Origin: JAJPKK01 sp963807015
Lineage (GTDB): Bacteria > Pseudomonadota > Alphaproteobacteria > Rhizobiales > Xanthobacteraceae
Assembly (NCBI GenBank): GCA_963807015.1
Contig: CAWEAS010000008.1
Span: forward strand, 899,481-963,480
DNA: 64,000 bases
Direction of reading: 5' to 3'
Each line of letters begins with the position of its first letter. Positions within the stretch are counted from its first letter, which is position 1. The translations under genes and the position numbers were made by a program. Of the stretch, positions 6,579-16,350 are shown piece by piece. A model generated the notes under the pieces. It saw nothing but the letters and a program-made list of their open reading frames with translations, did no database searches and was not told the origin of the DNA.

Positions 6579-8627
6579 TCAGGTAGCCCCGTCGGCCTTT
6601 AAAGCACGGTCGACGAATTCGATAGTCTGCTCTCCAAATCGACGGGCCATGCAGTCGGCGTAAGTGGCTCCGCTTCGGGCTCCGAGCAAATCGGGGTCTA
6701 GGTAGTACATCGACCCCGACAGACTGAGAATGCCTTCCGAAATCATATAATTTAGGACCGCGCGCCCTGCACCTTTTGTCATCCGTTCGTGCTCAATCTT
6801 ATGTCTATATCGCGCAAGGTTGCCCTTGCTGTGCGAACGGAACGCAATCACGAATTTCCGGAAGCGCCGCAAAGCTTCATCTAATCTCAGGTCCGGGATC
6901 GGCAGCGGCTCCGTAGCGAAGGTCGTCCAGGGATGAGCCCGGGCTCTCGGCCAGGCGGCAGCGAGAGAAACATTGCCACGAACGACTGGAACTGATGTCA
7001 TCTGGCCGCCGTCATATTTTTCTGCTTCCAGGAAAATGCCGGTTTCACTTCGGCCCGGCGGGTTTTCCGCAATAACCTTATCTGTCGTGAGGACAAGTTT
7101 TTCGCATTGGATACTGACCGGTGCAACCAATATGACCTCCGGCCCTGGGCCAATTTCGACGCGCGCGTAAGGCGCCGAAATTTCAACATCCTCCACATAG
7201 GCGCCTAGTCGGAGCGTCCCCGTTTGATCCGTATCGAAAGGGAGGACGCGGGGACGTTCTGCGTCGCGACGCGCAACGGTGATTTCCACTTCGGCGCGCA
7301 GGGCATCTTCCCCTTCGGCGTCGTCCGGCGCTTCGACCAACAGGCTTGCGGCATCTCCCAAGGAAAGCCGCGCCCTCAGCGAGGCGTAAATGATGCCAAT
7401 ATGAGCGGGTGGCAGATATACTGGCACATCCCCATGATCTGCCACATAGAACTCCGACAGGAAGGGGTTGGCGGCAGCCCCCCGGGCCAGTTCCCGTTGG
7501 ATGGCGGCTTCAGCAGACGCAGAGTTCTTCAAGGCGCGAGTACTGATCACGGCGTCGAAGACGGCGGAAGACGTATCCCGTCCCCCTTTGAGAAAGGGGT
7601 GTTCTGGAACCCAGGTGTCGAGCGCAGTGGAGTAGGTCTGCGCATCCTTAGCCGACATCAAGGGAAGCGCCGGAGGAGCCAGGTCGTAGAGTCTTGCCAC
7701 AAGCCGGTCGAGTTGTTCGTCCGTGGAATACAGTTGTCGTGTCAGGCTGGGGTTTTCAAACTGCAAAGTATCGAGCTTCCCGCGCTCTCGCTCCAAAATC
7801 GAAGAGACTACGGTCTGAAGAGTGACAGGTTGCTCACCTCTTTCTATATCGGCGACAAGGTTTGCGGGGTTCCCTACTCTTGCCACTCGTTCCGCAACGG
7901 CTTGGAGTACAGGCGCGTACCCTGCGAAACGGTCGCCGTCACTCTCAGTCTGTTCCCGGAGACGTTCTAGTAACAACTCCACCGCACGCCGTTCGGCGAC
8001 GGTGTGCGGGCTGTTCGGACGCGCGGCACGCAATCGGGCTTCCGCAAAATCGATCGAAGCGGTTGGTCCATAATATCCGATCTCCAGTACCGCCGTCTCG
8101 ACGCCACTATCGCTGAGAAGGAGCCAGGCATCCTGGACGGCGCCCGTCCGCCCGAACAGAATTGTCGGCACAGTGCGCCCTTTTGCAAGCTCCGCAACGT
8201 CGTCAAGAAATGCGCTGAAAGCCTCCTGTGTCACGCGCAGCCGTGCCTCGTCGAGACCGTCGATGAGAACGGCCGTGGTTCCAGCTTGCCAATTGGCGTA
8301 GAGGCCTGAGCGGACAAGCCCGCCACTAAGGGTATTGCCGCCTACCGGGTCCGCCTTCGCGAGGTCGATGTATACTGCACCAGTCTGGTGGGCGATCTGC
8401 CGCGCCAAGGTCGATTTGCCGACCGCACCAGGGGCAGACACGAGAAGTAGCGGGCTGCTCCTTGGATTGTCATCGGCACTCAACTCGGTGCTTAAGGCCA
8501 GCGGCGCTTCTTTAAAAGTAGAGAGTCCCTCGCTTTTAACGGACCAACCGCGAACCGGCGATCCGGAGTCCACCGGGCTTACGGCCAGCCGGGGCATCCA
8601 GAAATTCTCGATCGTAAGGTTCGACAT
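6579..8627 (-). CDS. Large STAND-like P-loop NTPase, defence candidate
   Basis: About 680 residues from MSNLTIENFWMPRL. In-frame starts also exist at 8654 and, with a better ribosome site, a TTG at 8714. Walker A is SAPGAVGKSTLA and Walker B is TAVLIDGLDEAR, followed by a helical sensor region, which suits NACHT/STAND-type regulatory ATPases. The C-terminal 350 residues show no known effector domain; they hold a beta-rich part (VEDVEISAPYARVEIGPGPE) and end in a helical RFRKFVIAFRSHSKG region. It stands alone between toxin-antitoxin debris and exported proteins. Large single-gene NTPases in such islands are often anti-phage sensors, but that is inference here. Confidence 0.7.
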   Translation of the reverse strand: MSNLTIENFWMPRLAVSPVDSGSPVRGWSVKSEGLSTFKEAPLALSTELSADDNPRSSPLLLVSAPGAVGKSTLARQIAHQTGAVYIDLAKADPVGGNTLSGGLVRSGLYANWQAGTTAVLIDGLDEARLRVTQEAFSAFLDDVAELAKGRTVPTILFGRTGAVQDAWLLLSDSGVETAVLEIGYYGPTASIDFAEARLRAARPNSPHTVAERRAVELLLERLREQTESDGDRFAGYAPVLQAVAERVARVGNPANLVADIERGEQPVTLQTVVSSILERERGKLDTLQFENPSLTRQLYSTDEQLDRLVARLYDLAPPALPLMSAKDAQTYSTALDTWVPEHPFLKGGRDTSSAVFDAVISTRALKNSASAEAAIQRELARGAAANPFLSEFYVADHGDVPVYLPPAHIGIIYASLRARLSLGDAASLLVEAPDDAEGEDALRAEVEITVARRDAERPRVLPFDTDQTGTLRLGAYVEDVEISAPYARVEIGPGPEVILVAPVSIQCEKLVLTTDKVIAENPPGRSETGIFLEAEKYDGGQMTSVPVVRGNVSLAAAWPRARAHPWTTFATEPLPIPDLRLDEALRRFRKFVIAFRSHSKGNLARYRHKIEHERMTKGAGRAVLNYMISEGILSLSGSMYYLDPDLLGARSGATYADCMARRFGEQTIEFVDRALKADGAT

Positions 8628-8837
8628 TTGAGCTTCAGATTGCCCGTGCGACATGGTGGTGTCCAGACCTATCCCAGAATGCCGGACGATTGCCCGCTCA
8701 ATAAGTTTGCGCAATGGTCCTTCATGCCATGTAGCTGGCGACGAAGGCCCTCTACGTGGCCTTGGATTCTCGTTTCATGGGCGCTTGTGACCTGAGGCCT
8801 ATCGGTCAGCGCGAAATGCCGTGCGATCATGTGCCTT

Positions 8838-9181
8838 TTAGTCCTTGGGGGTTCCAATGATCCGAAAGATTGGTTTGGCCTTGCTGCTGTTCGCGCATCC
8901 GGCGACCGCCGAACCGATCACCCCGCCGAGCATCAGCTGCAAGCCTTGTTCGGTGCGCTCCACGTCGACCGGATAGCGCTTGCCGTCCGGCCCAGATACG
9001 TGTCGTCCATCGCCTGTTCGCCTGTTGACGTCGGGTTCATGCCCGCCATGAACCTCTGCCCGTCGGCGAGACCGGGGGTAGCAAGCGCAAGTGGGTCTTG
9101 GTGCGGCCGCAGCGCAGCGAGGCTCGGCCCGCTTGCGCGCGCGAGGGGCAGCGCCCCTGAGGCTTGAGCCAACCTCAGCAA
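8838..9181 (-). pseudogene. Decayed small gene remnant
   Basis: Two minus-strand frames seem to hold parts of one protein: MAGMNPTSTGEQAMDDTYLG in one frame, and GPDGKRYPVDVERTEQGLQL through AKPIFRIIGTPKD in another. The break lies near 9000-9010. I do not recognise the family. The rest of 8655-9305 holds no gene; a GC-rich hairpin (GGGGCAGCGCCCC) lies at about 9147-9159. Confidence 0.3.
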
Positions 9182-9305
9182 TGCTCGGAAGAAAATTCGC
9201 GCGAAGGATCGTCACCCGCAGGGCCGAGACGCAAGGGCGGCTCGGGGCAGAGCCTAGAGCCCGGTCCGCGCAGCGGACGCGCCAACCATGCGGAGTTCGA
9301 AAAGT

Positions 9306-10361
9306 TTATTTGCTCGGCAGGTCGCGCAATTTAGTGTCTCCGGCGAAGACGTACCAGATAGGAGTCCCATTGAAATTTTCCTGGCTGGCGACGTCGCGAG
9401 GATTCTGCGGCTTCGATGCGGTGGCCGCGCTCTCGGTAAATTCGATGGTGAGCCTCAGGCCGTGCTTGCCGGCATCATAAACATCAACCACGCAGACCGT
9501 TTGATTCTCTGCCCCGAACCCCTTGATCACCTTGCGATAATGCCCATTGGCGAGCTGAATGGGTGTTTCCGGAAGTGTCAACTGTTCCCGCTGTCCTGAG
9601 GGTGATCCGCCAGCATCCCACCATCGACCGCTCCAAACCGATTTATCGTTTCTTGCCGAGTTTAAACAGGCCCTTTCAAGCATCGCCTGTGTAAGCCGTT
9701 TTGGTGGAGCGAAGCCGACTACCTCGGTCTTCCAGGCCGCGGCGCGTGCCACCGTGTCGACCTCCACAAATTCGCTCGGATCAGCCCCCAGCGCCGCAAC
9801 CAGAAGCGACTTCGGAACCCAGTTATCCCAGTCGGCCGCAAGTATTTGTCGAACGGCCTTCACACCGGCGAGGTAAGCCTTTGACGTGAGGACACGATCG
9901 TCGCTGTTTACGGGAGGGTTGATGAACGGCGTATGGAAGCCAAGCGTTCCTTTGTAATGAAGCTTGCGAACGGGACCCGTAAGCCCATCACCCTCGTTGA
10001 AGTTGCCAAACATGAAAGCAAATGCGCAGGCGGAATAGCATTTCCCATCCTGGTCTACGATGGTCGTGATGTTGCCGGTGTCCATTAGCCATTGAATGAT
10101 GTTAATCGCCTCGGCGAAGCTCCCGCCTTCGGGGCTGTTGAGACAGAGTTTGGTGCCGATCAGCGGCGCGACCTTGGCAAGAGCGTCGCGGTGAACCGTC
10201 TCGAGGCGGGCGACATCGCCCTCGGCAATATCCCCATTCAAAAGAATGTCGCAGCCTGCTTCTTTGGAGATGGTGATCTCGGCGGAACCAGCGGCTCCAT
10301 TCGCGAAGAAGAAACAATAAGCAAGCACAAGCGCTGACACCCTCAGGAATGATAGCTTCAT
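9306..10361 (-). CDS. Exported ClpP/crotonase-fold protein
   Basis: A 351-residue protein with a signal peptide (MKLSFLRVSALVLAYCFFFA, cleavage near AAGSA). SPEGGSFAEAINIIQWLMD, then CYSACAFAFMFG with a likely nucleophile Ser110, then LGFHTPF with His143 resemble periplasmic ClpP-like serine proteases common in Bradyrhizobium. The C-terminal third is unassigned. It follows the DUF1353 gene on the same strand by 45 bases, so the two may form an operon. The protease call rests on the Ser/His motif order, not on activity. Confidence 0.7.
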   Translation of the reverse strand: MKLSFLRVSALVLAYCFFFANGAAGSAEITISKEAGCDILLNGDIAEGDVARLETVHRDALAKVAPLIGTKLCLNSPEGGSFAEAINIIQWLMDTGNITTIVDQDGKCYSACAFAFMFGNFNEGDGLTGPVRKLHYKGTLGFHTPFINPPVNSDDRVLTSKAYLAGVKAVRQILAADWDNWVPKSLLVAALGADPSEFVEVDTVARAAAWKTEVVGFAPPKRLTQAMLERACLNSARNDKSVWSGRWWDAGGSPSGQREQLTLPETPIQLANGHYRKVIKGFGAENQTVCVVDVYDAGKHGLRLTIEFTESAATASKPQNPRDVASQENFNGTPIWYVFAGDTKLRDLPSK

Positions 10362-10406
10362 ATCTTCTCTCCGGTATCGAGCAGCGAGCGTCAGAGACGC
10401 ACGGCC

Positions 10407-11051
10407 TCACTGAGGCAGCGCATTGATGGCGACCCGTAGCTTTTGAATATCAGCCTCGTCGGCCTGCCCCTTTATCTGGTCGGCAAAGGCGAGCAAATCA
10501 GCGCGAGTTTGGGGCGGATAGCGAACCGGGGGTGGCGCGGCATTGCGCGCGCATTTCTCGAAGTCATAGTTCTCGTCGACGACCTCGCATGCCGGATCGA
10601 TTTTAGGATCGTTCCATTGCGGACCAAAGGTATCGACCGCTTTGTACATGATCCAGGCCCGAGCTTCGGCAACGCCAGAAGCCAGCATGGCATCATAAAA
10701 CATACGGTGAACATCTCGAAATGGCCGAATCCGTGTTGCGCAGTAAAAATCGTGCACAACGGAGGCGTTCCGATAGAGGCCTTCAAACGGCCCGCCTATG
10801 ATGCTCCAAAAGACCTGCGGAATCGAAGCTCCATCAACGACGGTGCCGCTGGGCACCGGCCAGCGACGGGTATCCGGTCCATCGAACTCGAAGGGCTTGA
10901 TCAGTGTCATCAGTCGACCATCCGGAGACCATTCGGCCACGACGGTGCCGCGAAACGTACCTAGGGGCGCCGCCAAGGACGATAGGCTGCTGGCGATCGT
11001 CGTTAGAGGTGCCGCCAACACAAATGCCGCTAAGTCGCGTCGATTAAGCAA
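10407..11051 (-). CDS. Exported DUF1353 domain protein
   Basis: About 214 residues from a TTG start at 11051, chosen because GGGAGG lies eight bases upstream; a longer frame reaches 11084. The N-terminus NRRDLAAFVLAAPLTTIASS looks like a Sec/Tat export signal. The body has DGASIPQVFWSIIGGPFEGL and ASVVHDFYCATRIRPFRDVH, the conserved core of DUF1353, a phage- and island-associated family with a conserved histidine-aspartate pair. Function is not established. Upstream partner of the ClpP-fold gene. Confidence 0.75.
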   Translation of the reverse strand: MLNRRDLAAFVLAAPLTTIASSLSSLAAPLGTFRGTVVAEWSPDGRLMTLIKPFEFDGPDTRRWPVPSGTVVDGASIPQVFWSIIGGPFEGLYRNASVVHDFYCATRIRPFRDVHRMFYDAMLASGVAEARAWIMYKAVDTFGPQWNDPKIDPACEVVDENYDFEKCARNAAPPPVRYPPQTRADLLAFADQIKGQADEADIQKLRVAINALPQ

Positions 11052-11581
11052 AGTATGATCCTCCCTGCAAAAACTCGCGAACAATGCTTCAGTCTAATCT
11101 GCACAAACATTTGGTTCAAGCGGGTGGATGGCGGTCACAATTGCGAGCACCGACGGAGTTCACGACGCATATCCGTGGTGGTGCTCCACTCGCGCAGAGA
11201 TTCATTCACGATCCCCGTATCGTTCACGAACATCATGAGGCGCGTCAAAGGGGAACTCATGCCGCTCCAGGCGACCTTGGACGTTTTTACCATGCGTATT
11301 GAGCTGGCCATTAGACTAGTCGCCTCAAGTTAGACGGCATCACACTAAAAGAGCTATTCGGTCCGCTGCAACTCGAAAGGAGGTGACTGATAAAACAGGC
11401 TTAGCTTCATTGGCTTATCATCTCGTTTCTCGCATTTCGCGAGCGCAGCAGGGGGCAGGCTAAAGGCAGGGATAACGGTAAGGGGCGAACCGTCCCGTAA
11501 CTCAACAATCATGACACACGGCTCGCCCCAATGACGGGGATGCGGCTTGGCCAAGCTAATGGGCCTCGCGCAGATTCCAGC
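11052..11581. other. Intergenic stretch before the surface cassette
   Basis: There are only short frames without ribosome sites or familiar motifs. It separates the DUF1353/ClpP-fold pair from the left serine recombinase, so any recombination site for that enzyme could lie here, but I see no strong inverted repeat. Confidence 0.4.
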
Positions 11582-12130
11582 ATGACGATGTTCGGCTACG
11601 CGCGTGTCTCAACCGACGGCCAGACGCTCGACGTGCAGCGCGAAGAACTCATCCAGGCGGGTTGCGAGCGGATCTTCGCCGACAAGGAAAGCGGCCTCAA
11701 GGATGACCGCCGCGAGCTGAAAAGACTGCTGAGAACTCTTCGCCGGGGCGACACCGTCATCGTTGCCGCGCTCGACCGGCTCACCCGCGACGGCCCGTTC
11801 AAGATGCTCAGCGTGCTTCAAGACATCACCTCGCGCGGCGCGACCTACAAATCGCTGGCCGAACCCTGGGCGGACACCACCACCGAACTGGGCGAAGTTC
11901 TCGCCGCCTTGGTCGGCTATATCGCCCGCAAGACCCGCGAGGACATCCTGCGAAGAACCAGCGCCGGCCGCGAACGAGCCCGGCGCGCCGGGGTAAAGTT
12001 CGGCCCCAAGTTCAAGCTCTCTCCCGGGCAGCAGGAGGAGGTGAAAAAACGCCGTTCCGCCGGAGAGTCTCTGCGCGCGCTCGCCCGGGTCTACGGCGTC
12101 AGCCCGAACACCATCGGCCGCGTCGGCTAA
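11582..12130 (+). CDS. Serine recombinase (resolvase/invertase), left copy
   Basis: A 183-residue small serine recombinase. The catalytic domain starts MTMFGYARVSTDGQTLDVQR, with the nucleophile serine in ARVS, and continues DDRRELKRLL, ALDRLTRDGPFKML and GYIARKTREDI (E helix). The C-terminal helix-turn-helix is RALARVYGVSPNTIGRV. The protein at 26441-26998 is a close relative in the opposite orientation, and the two bracket the fibre cassette. The likely role is site-specific inversion or resolution; the site is unknown. Confidence 0.92.
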   Translation: MTMFGYARVSTDGQTLDVQREELIQAGCERIFADKESGLKDDRRELKRLLRTLRRGDTVIVAALDRLTRDGPFKMLSVLQDITSRGATYKSLAEPWADTTTELGEVLAALVGYIARKTREDILRRTSAGRERARRAGVKFGPKFKLSPGQQEEVKKRRSAGESLRALARVYGVSPNTIGRVG

Positions 12131-12322
12131 ACCGCCACAGCGCCTGCATTTGTATGCCTAAGCCATGCTCAGGTTGAATTGCAGTATACGACCGCGCTCC
12201 GCATCCTGCTGGCATGGGCGTTCCGCAATTCTTGAGTTACGCGACGGTTGTCAAGGACAGCCCTGTCTTACGCCTCCTGATCCACCAAAAAAGTGCGGGC
12301 CTCAAGCGCCGCTTCGCGGCAC

Positions 12323-12838
12323 ATGGCTGAGCCGCGCCGCCACCCCCTCAGCAAGCCTGTTGATGCCGGCACCGCGCTGCGGCTGATCGGTGACCCCAGC
12401 CTGTCCATCCACATCATTGCCGCGCGGCTCGGCATCAGCATCAAGACGCTCTACAAGCGCTTCCCGGTCACCGCCATCCGCCGCGGCCGCCGCTCGAACA
12501 GCAAGCCGTTCGACCGCGACCTGGCGCTGCGCCTGCTGGCGGACCCGCGCGTGACGGTGAAGTCGGTCGCCGCGCGGTTCGGCGTGGACGACGCCACCCT
12601 GCGTAAGCACCTGCCGGTTGCCGCCATCCGCCAGGGACGGCACCCCAACGCCAAGCCGTTCGATCACACCGAGGCGCGAAGGCTGCTGGTGGAAACCACC
12701 CTGCCGGTCACCTTGGTTGCCGCGCGGCTGGGCATCAGCGTCGCCACGCTCTATGCGCACCTGCCGGTCGCGGACATCCGCCGGGGTTCAAAAACAACAA
12801 AAGCCAGCGCTGCCGAGGCGCAGCCCCTGCCGGGATGA
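12323..12838 (+). CDS. Three-repeat helix-turn-helix protein
   Basis: About 171 residues made of three tandem units of roughly 50 residues. Each has an HTH like IIAARLGISIKTLYKRFPV, SVAARFGVDDATLRKHLPV or LVAARLGISVATLYAHLPV, followed by (T/A)xIRxGR and a linker (N)xKPFD. The units resemble the C-terminal HTH of serine recombinases without a catalytic domain. The stop overlaps the start of the giant fibre gene (ATGA at 12835-12838), so the two are coupled. It may regulate the cassette or act as a recombination accessory; both are inference. Confidence 0.75.
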   Translation: MAEPRRHPLSKPVDAGTALRLIGDPSLSIHIIAARLGISIKTLYKRFPVTAIRRGRRSNSKPFDRDLALRLLADPRVTVKSVAARFGVDDATLRKHLPVAAIRQGRHPNAKPFDHTEARRLLVETTLPVTLVAARLGISVATLYAHLPVADIRRGSKTTKASAAEAQPLPG

Positions 12839-15800
12839 AGGCCCGCACCCTTCGCCTTGCCGCCATGTTGCTCGCCCTGCCCGGGCTCTCCCAGGCCGCC
12901 AACAACTGGGTGAACATTCCGGCCATCAGCCCGACCACCAGCCTGGTAAGCGGCCAGCTGTGCTACACCGACGGCCGCGACCTCGCCTGCAACGCCACCT
13001 CGCCCTACCTGACCAGCGGCGGATTGCTCGGCATCGGCATTGTGCCCGGCGTGCCGCTGGAGGTGAGCGGGACGGTTTCGGCCACCAATTTTGTGGGCAA
13101 CGGGGCCGGGCTGACCGGGGTGGTGGCCTCGTCCGGCGACCGGATTGTGAGCGGCACCACCAGCATGGTGGCGATCTCCGCCACCGGGTTCATCAGCATT
13201 ACCCAGGCCGGGACCAATACCGGGTGGTTCGATCCGACGCATGGTTTGGTGACCATCGGCCTCAGCAGCACCGGGCCGGTTTCGGGGACCAACGGGTATT
13301 TCAGCGGGAATGTGGGAATTGGCACCTCCACCCCTATTAACGCTCAGTTGGAAATATACGGTACATCCAGCGCACCGCGGGTCAACATTCGTAATGCCGG
13401 GGACCAAGGTGGCGCTTTCATCGGCAACTCTTGGTTCATAGGTCAACTGGGCATGTATAATCCCTCCAACACCACCTGGGGAATTATACCAGCCAATTCA
13501 GCCAAGTCCCTTTTTGGATTTAGCTATGGCGGCGGAGTTGGGAGTCTCAGCCCTACCACCTGGGGCTCAAGTCCATCTTTTCGAAATATTTTGGATGACG
13601 GCTCGGGAAATTTTGAAATAACCGGCTACATCAGGGCCGACCAAACAGGTGTCGGTAGTGGCAATCTAAATAACGGCATTATATTTGGCGCATACCCAAG
13701 CGTAAGCGAAGGGCTTGCTTCCAAGCGCACTACGGGCGGAAACCAATATGGCCTTGATTTTTATACTGCCAGCAACGTGCGTCTCTCAATCACGAACTCC
13801 GGCAATGTTGAAATTACAAGCTGGACCGGCATCAACTTTACAACCACACCGACCGCGCCGCTGGAGGTGAGCGGGACCGTTTCGGCCACCAACTTTGTGG
13901 GCAACGGGGCCGGGCTGACCGGGGTGGTGGCCTCGTCCGGCGACCGGATTGTGTCGGGCACGACCTCCATGATTGCGGTGAGCAACACGGGGTTTATCAG
14001 CGTCACGCAGTCCGGCACCAACACGGCATGGTTCGACCCGACGCGGGGGTTGGTGACGATTGGGGTTTCGTCCACCGGGCCGATTAGCGGGACGAATGGG
14101 TATTTCAGCGGGCTTTTAGGGGTTGGGGTTGTGCCGGTTGAAGCCCTGCAGGTGCAAGGAAACATACGAGCAAGCGGCAATATCTTTAATGGCGGCAATA
14201 TTTATATGGGGAACAGCGCGGCCACTTTTGGTTTTCGTAATAATGCAACGAAGATAAACTCACCCGCCGCAGCAGTGATTCACTTGGGCGATTTGGATGC
14301 CGCCGCCCCCCTTTCGCAGACGCTTGGCGTTCAAGGCGTGGTCGCCGGAACCAACAACACGGCCGGGCTTGATTTCACCATTGCCGGTTCGCAGGGCACG
14401 GGCAATGCCCAGGGCGGCGGGATTCTGTTCCAAACCGCTCCCGCCGGAACGGCCGGTTCGGCGCAGAACCCGCTGGTCACCGCGATGGTCATCAGTGGGT
14501 CGGGTAACGTTGGCATCAACACCAGCAACCCCAACGCCAACCTGGAAGTTTCCGGCACCATCAGCGCGACGCATTTCGTGGGCGATGGCTCGCAACTCAC
14601 CGGGGTGGTGGCGAGTTCCGGCGACCGGATTGTGTCGGGCACGACCTCGATGATTGCGGTGAGCAACACCGGGTTCATCAGCGTCACGCAGTCCGGCACG
14701 AACACGGCGTGGTTCGACCCGACGCATGGGCTGGTGACGATTGGGGTTTCGTCCACCGGGGTGATTTCGGGCACCAGTGGGTATTTTAACAGTTGGGATA
14801 TTATCGGATCTCTGGTGAATAACGATAACGTGGCTCTCCAAACTACCGGAAGCCAGAACCAAATAGCCTATCTCTCCACGACCAGGAGCGGAGCCTCCCC
14901 GGTGGCCATGGGGTACTCGCCGTATAACTACAAAATATTCGGTTTCGGCGACTATAACACGAACGATAACAACTTTAATCCGAACGAGTTAGGGATTGAT
15001 CTCCAAAATCACTACGTGGGCATAGGGACTATCAGTCCAACCACGAAGCTCGAAGTCAACGGTACCGTTTCCGATACCGGGGAAGTGGTTACCGGCAATG
15101 TTATTGCCACGGCCCCTACCGGCACGGTGAGCGCGACCTACGGGTATTTCACCTATATTTCGGCCACCAGCGGGCTGGGCGGCGCCAGCGGCGACCGGAT
15201 TGTGTCGGGCACCAGCAGCGTGGTGGTCAACAGCGCCAGCAGCGTAATTTCCATTACCAACGCGGGGGTGACCACCGGGTATTTCAATTCCAACGGCGTG
15301 CTGACCGTGCCGGGGGTTTCGGCCACGGCCAACCTCACCAGCGTGACCAGCCTTTATGCCTCGGGCAATGTGGGAATAGGGACGACTACTCCGTCTACGA
15401 CCCTGCATGTCAATGGGACCGGCAAAATCACCGGGCACATCGCATTCGGCAACAGCGCGGATGTCGATATCTCCAATTATACCTACGCCGGATACACATT
15501 CGGTTCGGGCCTGATGATGGATGAGCATTCGACAACAACGGGGGTCGAGGAGATTTCAGGAATTGATAATTACTTAACGTATGATCCCGGTGCGGATGCC
15601 AGCAGTGTTCCGCTTTATATAAGCGATAACGAGGCCTATTCGGCATCGGGAAATACCCAGAATATCAAAGGTATGGAAGGCGTTTACGGCGGCGCATTTC
15701 ATGAAGGATCGGGAACTATCGGTTCGGTCGGTTTGATTGGGGTTGAAGGGGCCTCGGGAAATTACGGCCCGAGCAATGTGCCGACGACCACCGGCGGGTA

Positions 15801-16350
15801 CTTTTATACAGGCAGTTTTTCGGGTGGGCAGGTCCACGATGCCGCGGCCGTCGAGGCTGTCATATACGGCTCAGCAGGGACGGTTACAAACAGTTATGGC
15901 CTCCTGGTTGACGCGGTGAGGGGCGGGGGCACCATCGTGAATGATTTTGGTCTTTACATCAACGACCAATCCCCGGCCGCGAGCGGGGCAATCAACGGGT
16001 ATAACATCTATTCACAAGGGGCCGGCATCAACTACTTCGGCGGCAACGTCGGCATCGGCATCGGCAACGACAACCCCACCGCCACGCTGGACGTGGACGG
16101 CACGATTTCGGCCACGAACGTCTATGTGACCGCGACCACCGGCACGGTGAGCGCGACCTATGGGTATTTCACCTATATTTCGGCCACCGCGGGCTGGGCG
16201 CGACCACCGCGGCCAGCAGCACCGGCGCGGTGCAGTTCAATGCCAACAACGCCCTCGGCGGCGATACCAACAATTTCTTCTGGGACAATGCCAACAAGCG
16301 GTTGGGGCTGGGCACGAACAGCCCCTCCTATGCTCTCGATATCTCCTTAA
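12835..16350 (+). CDS. Giant secreted fibre protein, N-terminal part (frame broken)
   Basis: Starts MKARTLRLAAMLLALPGLSQ with a signal peptide cleaved before AANNW, so the product is exported rather than packed in a virion. Repeating beta modules follow: GIGIVPGVPLEVSGTVSATN, SSGDRIVSGTTSM, TNTxWFDPTxGLVTIG, NVGIGTxxP, VSATYGYFTYIS. About 1,118 residues are in the true frame up to 16188. After that an A is missing relative to the matching repeat at 15161-15180, and the frame runs out of phase to the stop at 16350. With one base restored it joins the next feature into one protein of about 3,200 residues. Transcribed with the HTH gene. Confidence 0.85.
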   Translation: MKARTLRLAAMLLALPGLSQAANNWVNIPAISPTTSLVSGQLCYTDGRDLACNATSPYLTSGGLLGIGIVPGVPLEVSGTVSATNFVGNGAGLTGVVASSGDRIVSGTTSMVAISATGFISITQAGTNTGWFDPTHGLVTIGLSSTGPVSGTNGYFSGNVGIGTSTPINAQLEIYGTSSAPRVNIRNAGDQGGAFIGNSWFIGQLGMYNPSNTTWGIIPANSAKSLFGFSYGGGVGSLSPTTWGSSPSFRNILDDGSGNFEITGYIRADQTGVGSGNLNNGIIFGAYPSVSEGLASKRTTGGNQYGLDFYTASNVRLSITNSGNVEITSWTGINFTTTPTAPLEVSGTVSATNFVGNGAGLTGVVASSGDRIVSGTTSMIAVSNTGFISVTQSGTNTAWFDPTRGLVTIGVSSTGPISGTNGYFSGLLGVGVVPVEALQVQGNIRASGNIFNGGNIYMGNSAATFGFRNNATKINSPAAAVIHLGDLDAAAPLSQTLGVQGVVAGTNNTAGLDFTIAGSQGTGNAQGGGILFQTAPAGTAGSAQNPLVTAMVISGSGNVGINTSNPNANLEVSGTISATHFVGDGSQLTGVVASSGDRIVSGTTSMIAVSNTGFISVTQSGTNTAWFDPTHGLVTIGVSSTGVISGTSGYFNSWDIIGSLVNNDNVALQTTGSQNQIAYLSTTRSGASPVAMGYSPYNYKIFGFGDYNTNDNNFNPNELGIDLQNHYVGIGTISPTTKLEVNGTVSDTGEVVTGNVIATAPTGTVSATYGYFTYISATSGLGGASGDRIVSGTSSVVVNSASSVISITNAGVTTGYFNSNGVLTVPGVSATANLTSVTSLYASGNVGIGTTTPSTTLHVNGTGKITGHIAFGNSADVDISNYTYAGYTFGSGLMMDEHSTTTGVEEISGIDNYLTYDPGADASSVPLYISDNEAYSASGNTQNIKGMEGVYGGAFHEGSGTIGSVGLIGVEGASGNYGPSNVPTTTGGYFYTGSFSGGQVHDAAAVEAVIYGSAGTVTNSYGLLVDAVRGGGTIVNDFGLYINDQSPAASGAINGYNIYSQGAGINYFGGNVGIGIGNDNPTATLDVDGTISATNVYVTATTGTVSATYGYFTYISATAGWARPPRPAAPARCSSMPTTPSAAIPTISSGTMPTSGWGWARTAPPMLSISP

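Noticed and set aside
6365..6586. 73-codon plus-strand frame
   Set aside because: GTG start without a ribosome site, no recognisable motif; kept only as a note.
12751..13446. Minus-strand open frames inside the fibre gene (also 14260-14862, 18873-19895, 21681-22613)
   Set aside because: They are Gly/Ala/Arg/His-rich mirrors of the repetitive, GC-rich fibre code, without ribosome sites or homologous motifs.
16181..16200. Programmed ribosomal frameshift in the fibre
   Set aside because: No slippery heptamer or downstream stem; direct comparison with the internal repeat shows a simple missing base.
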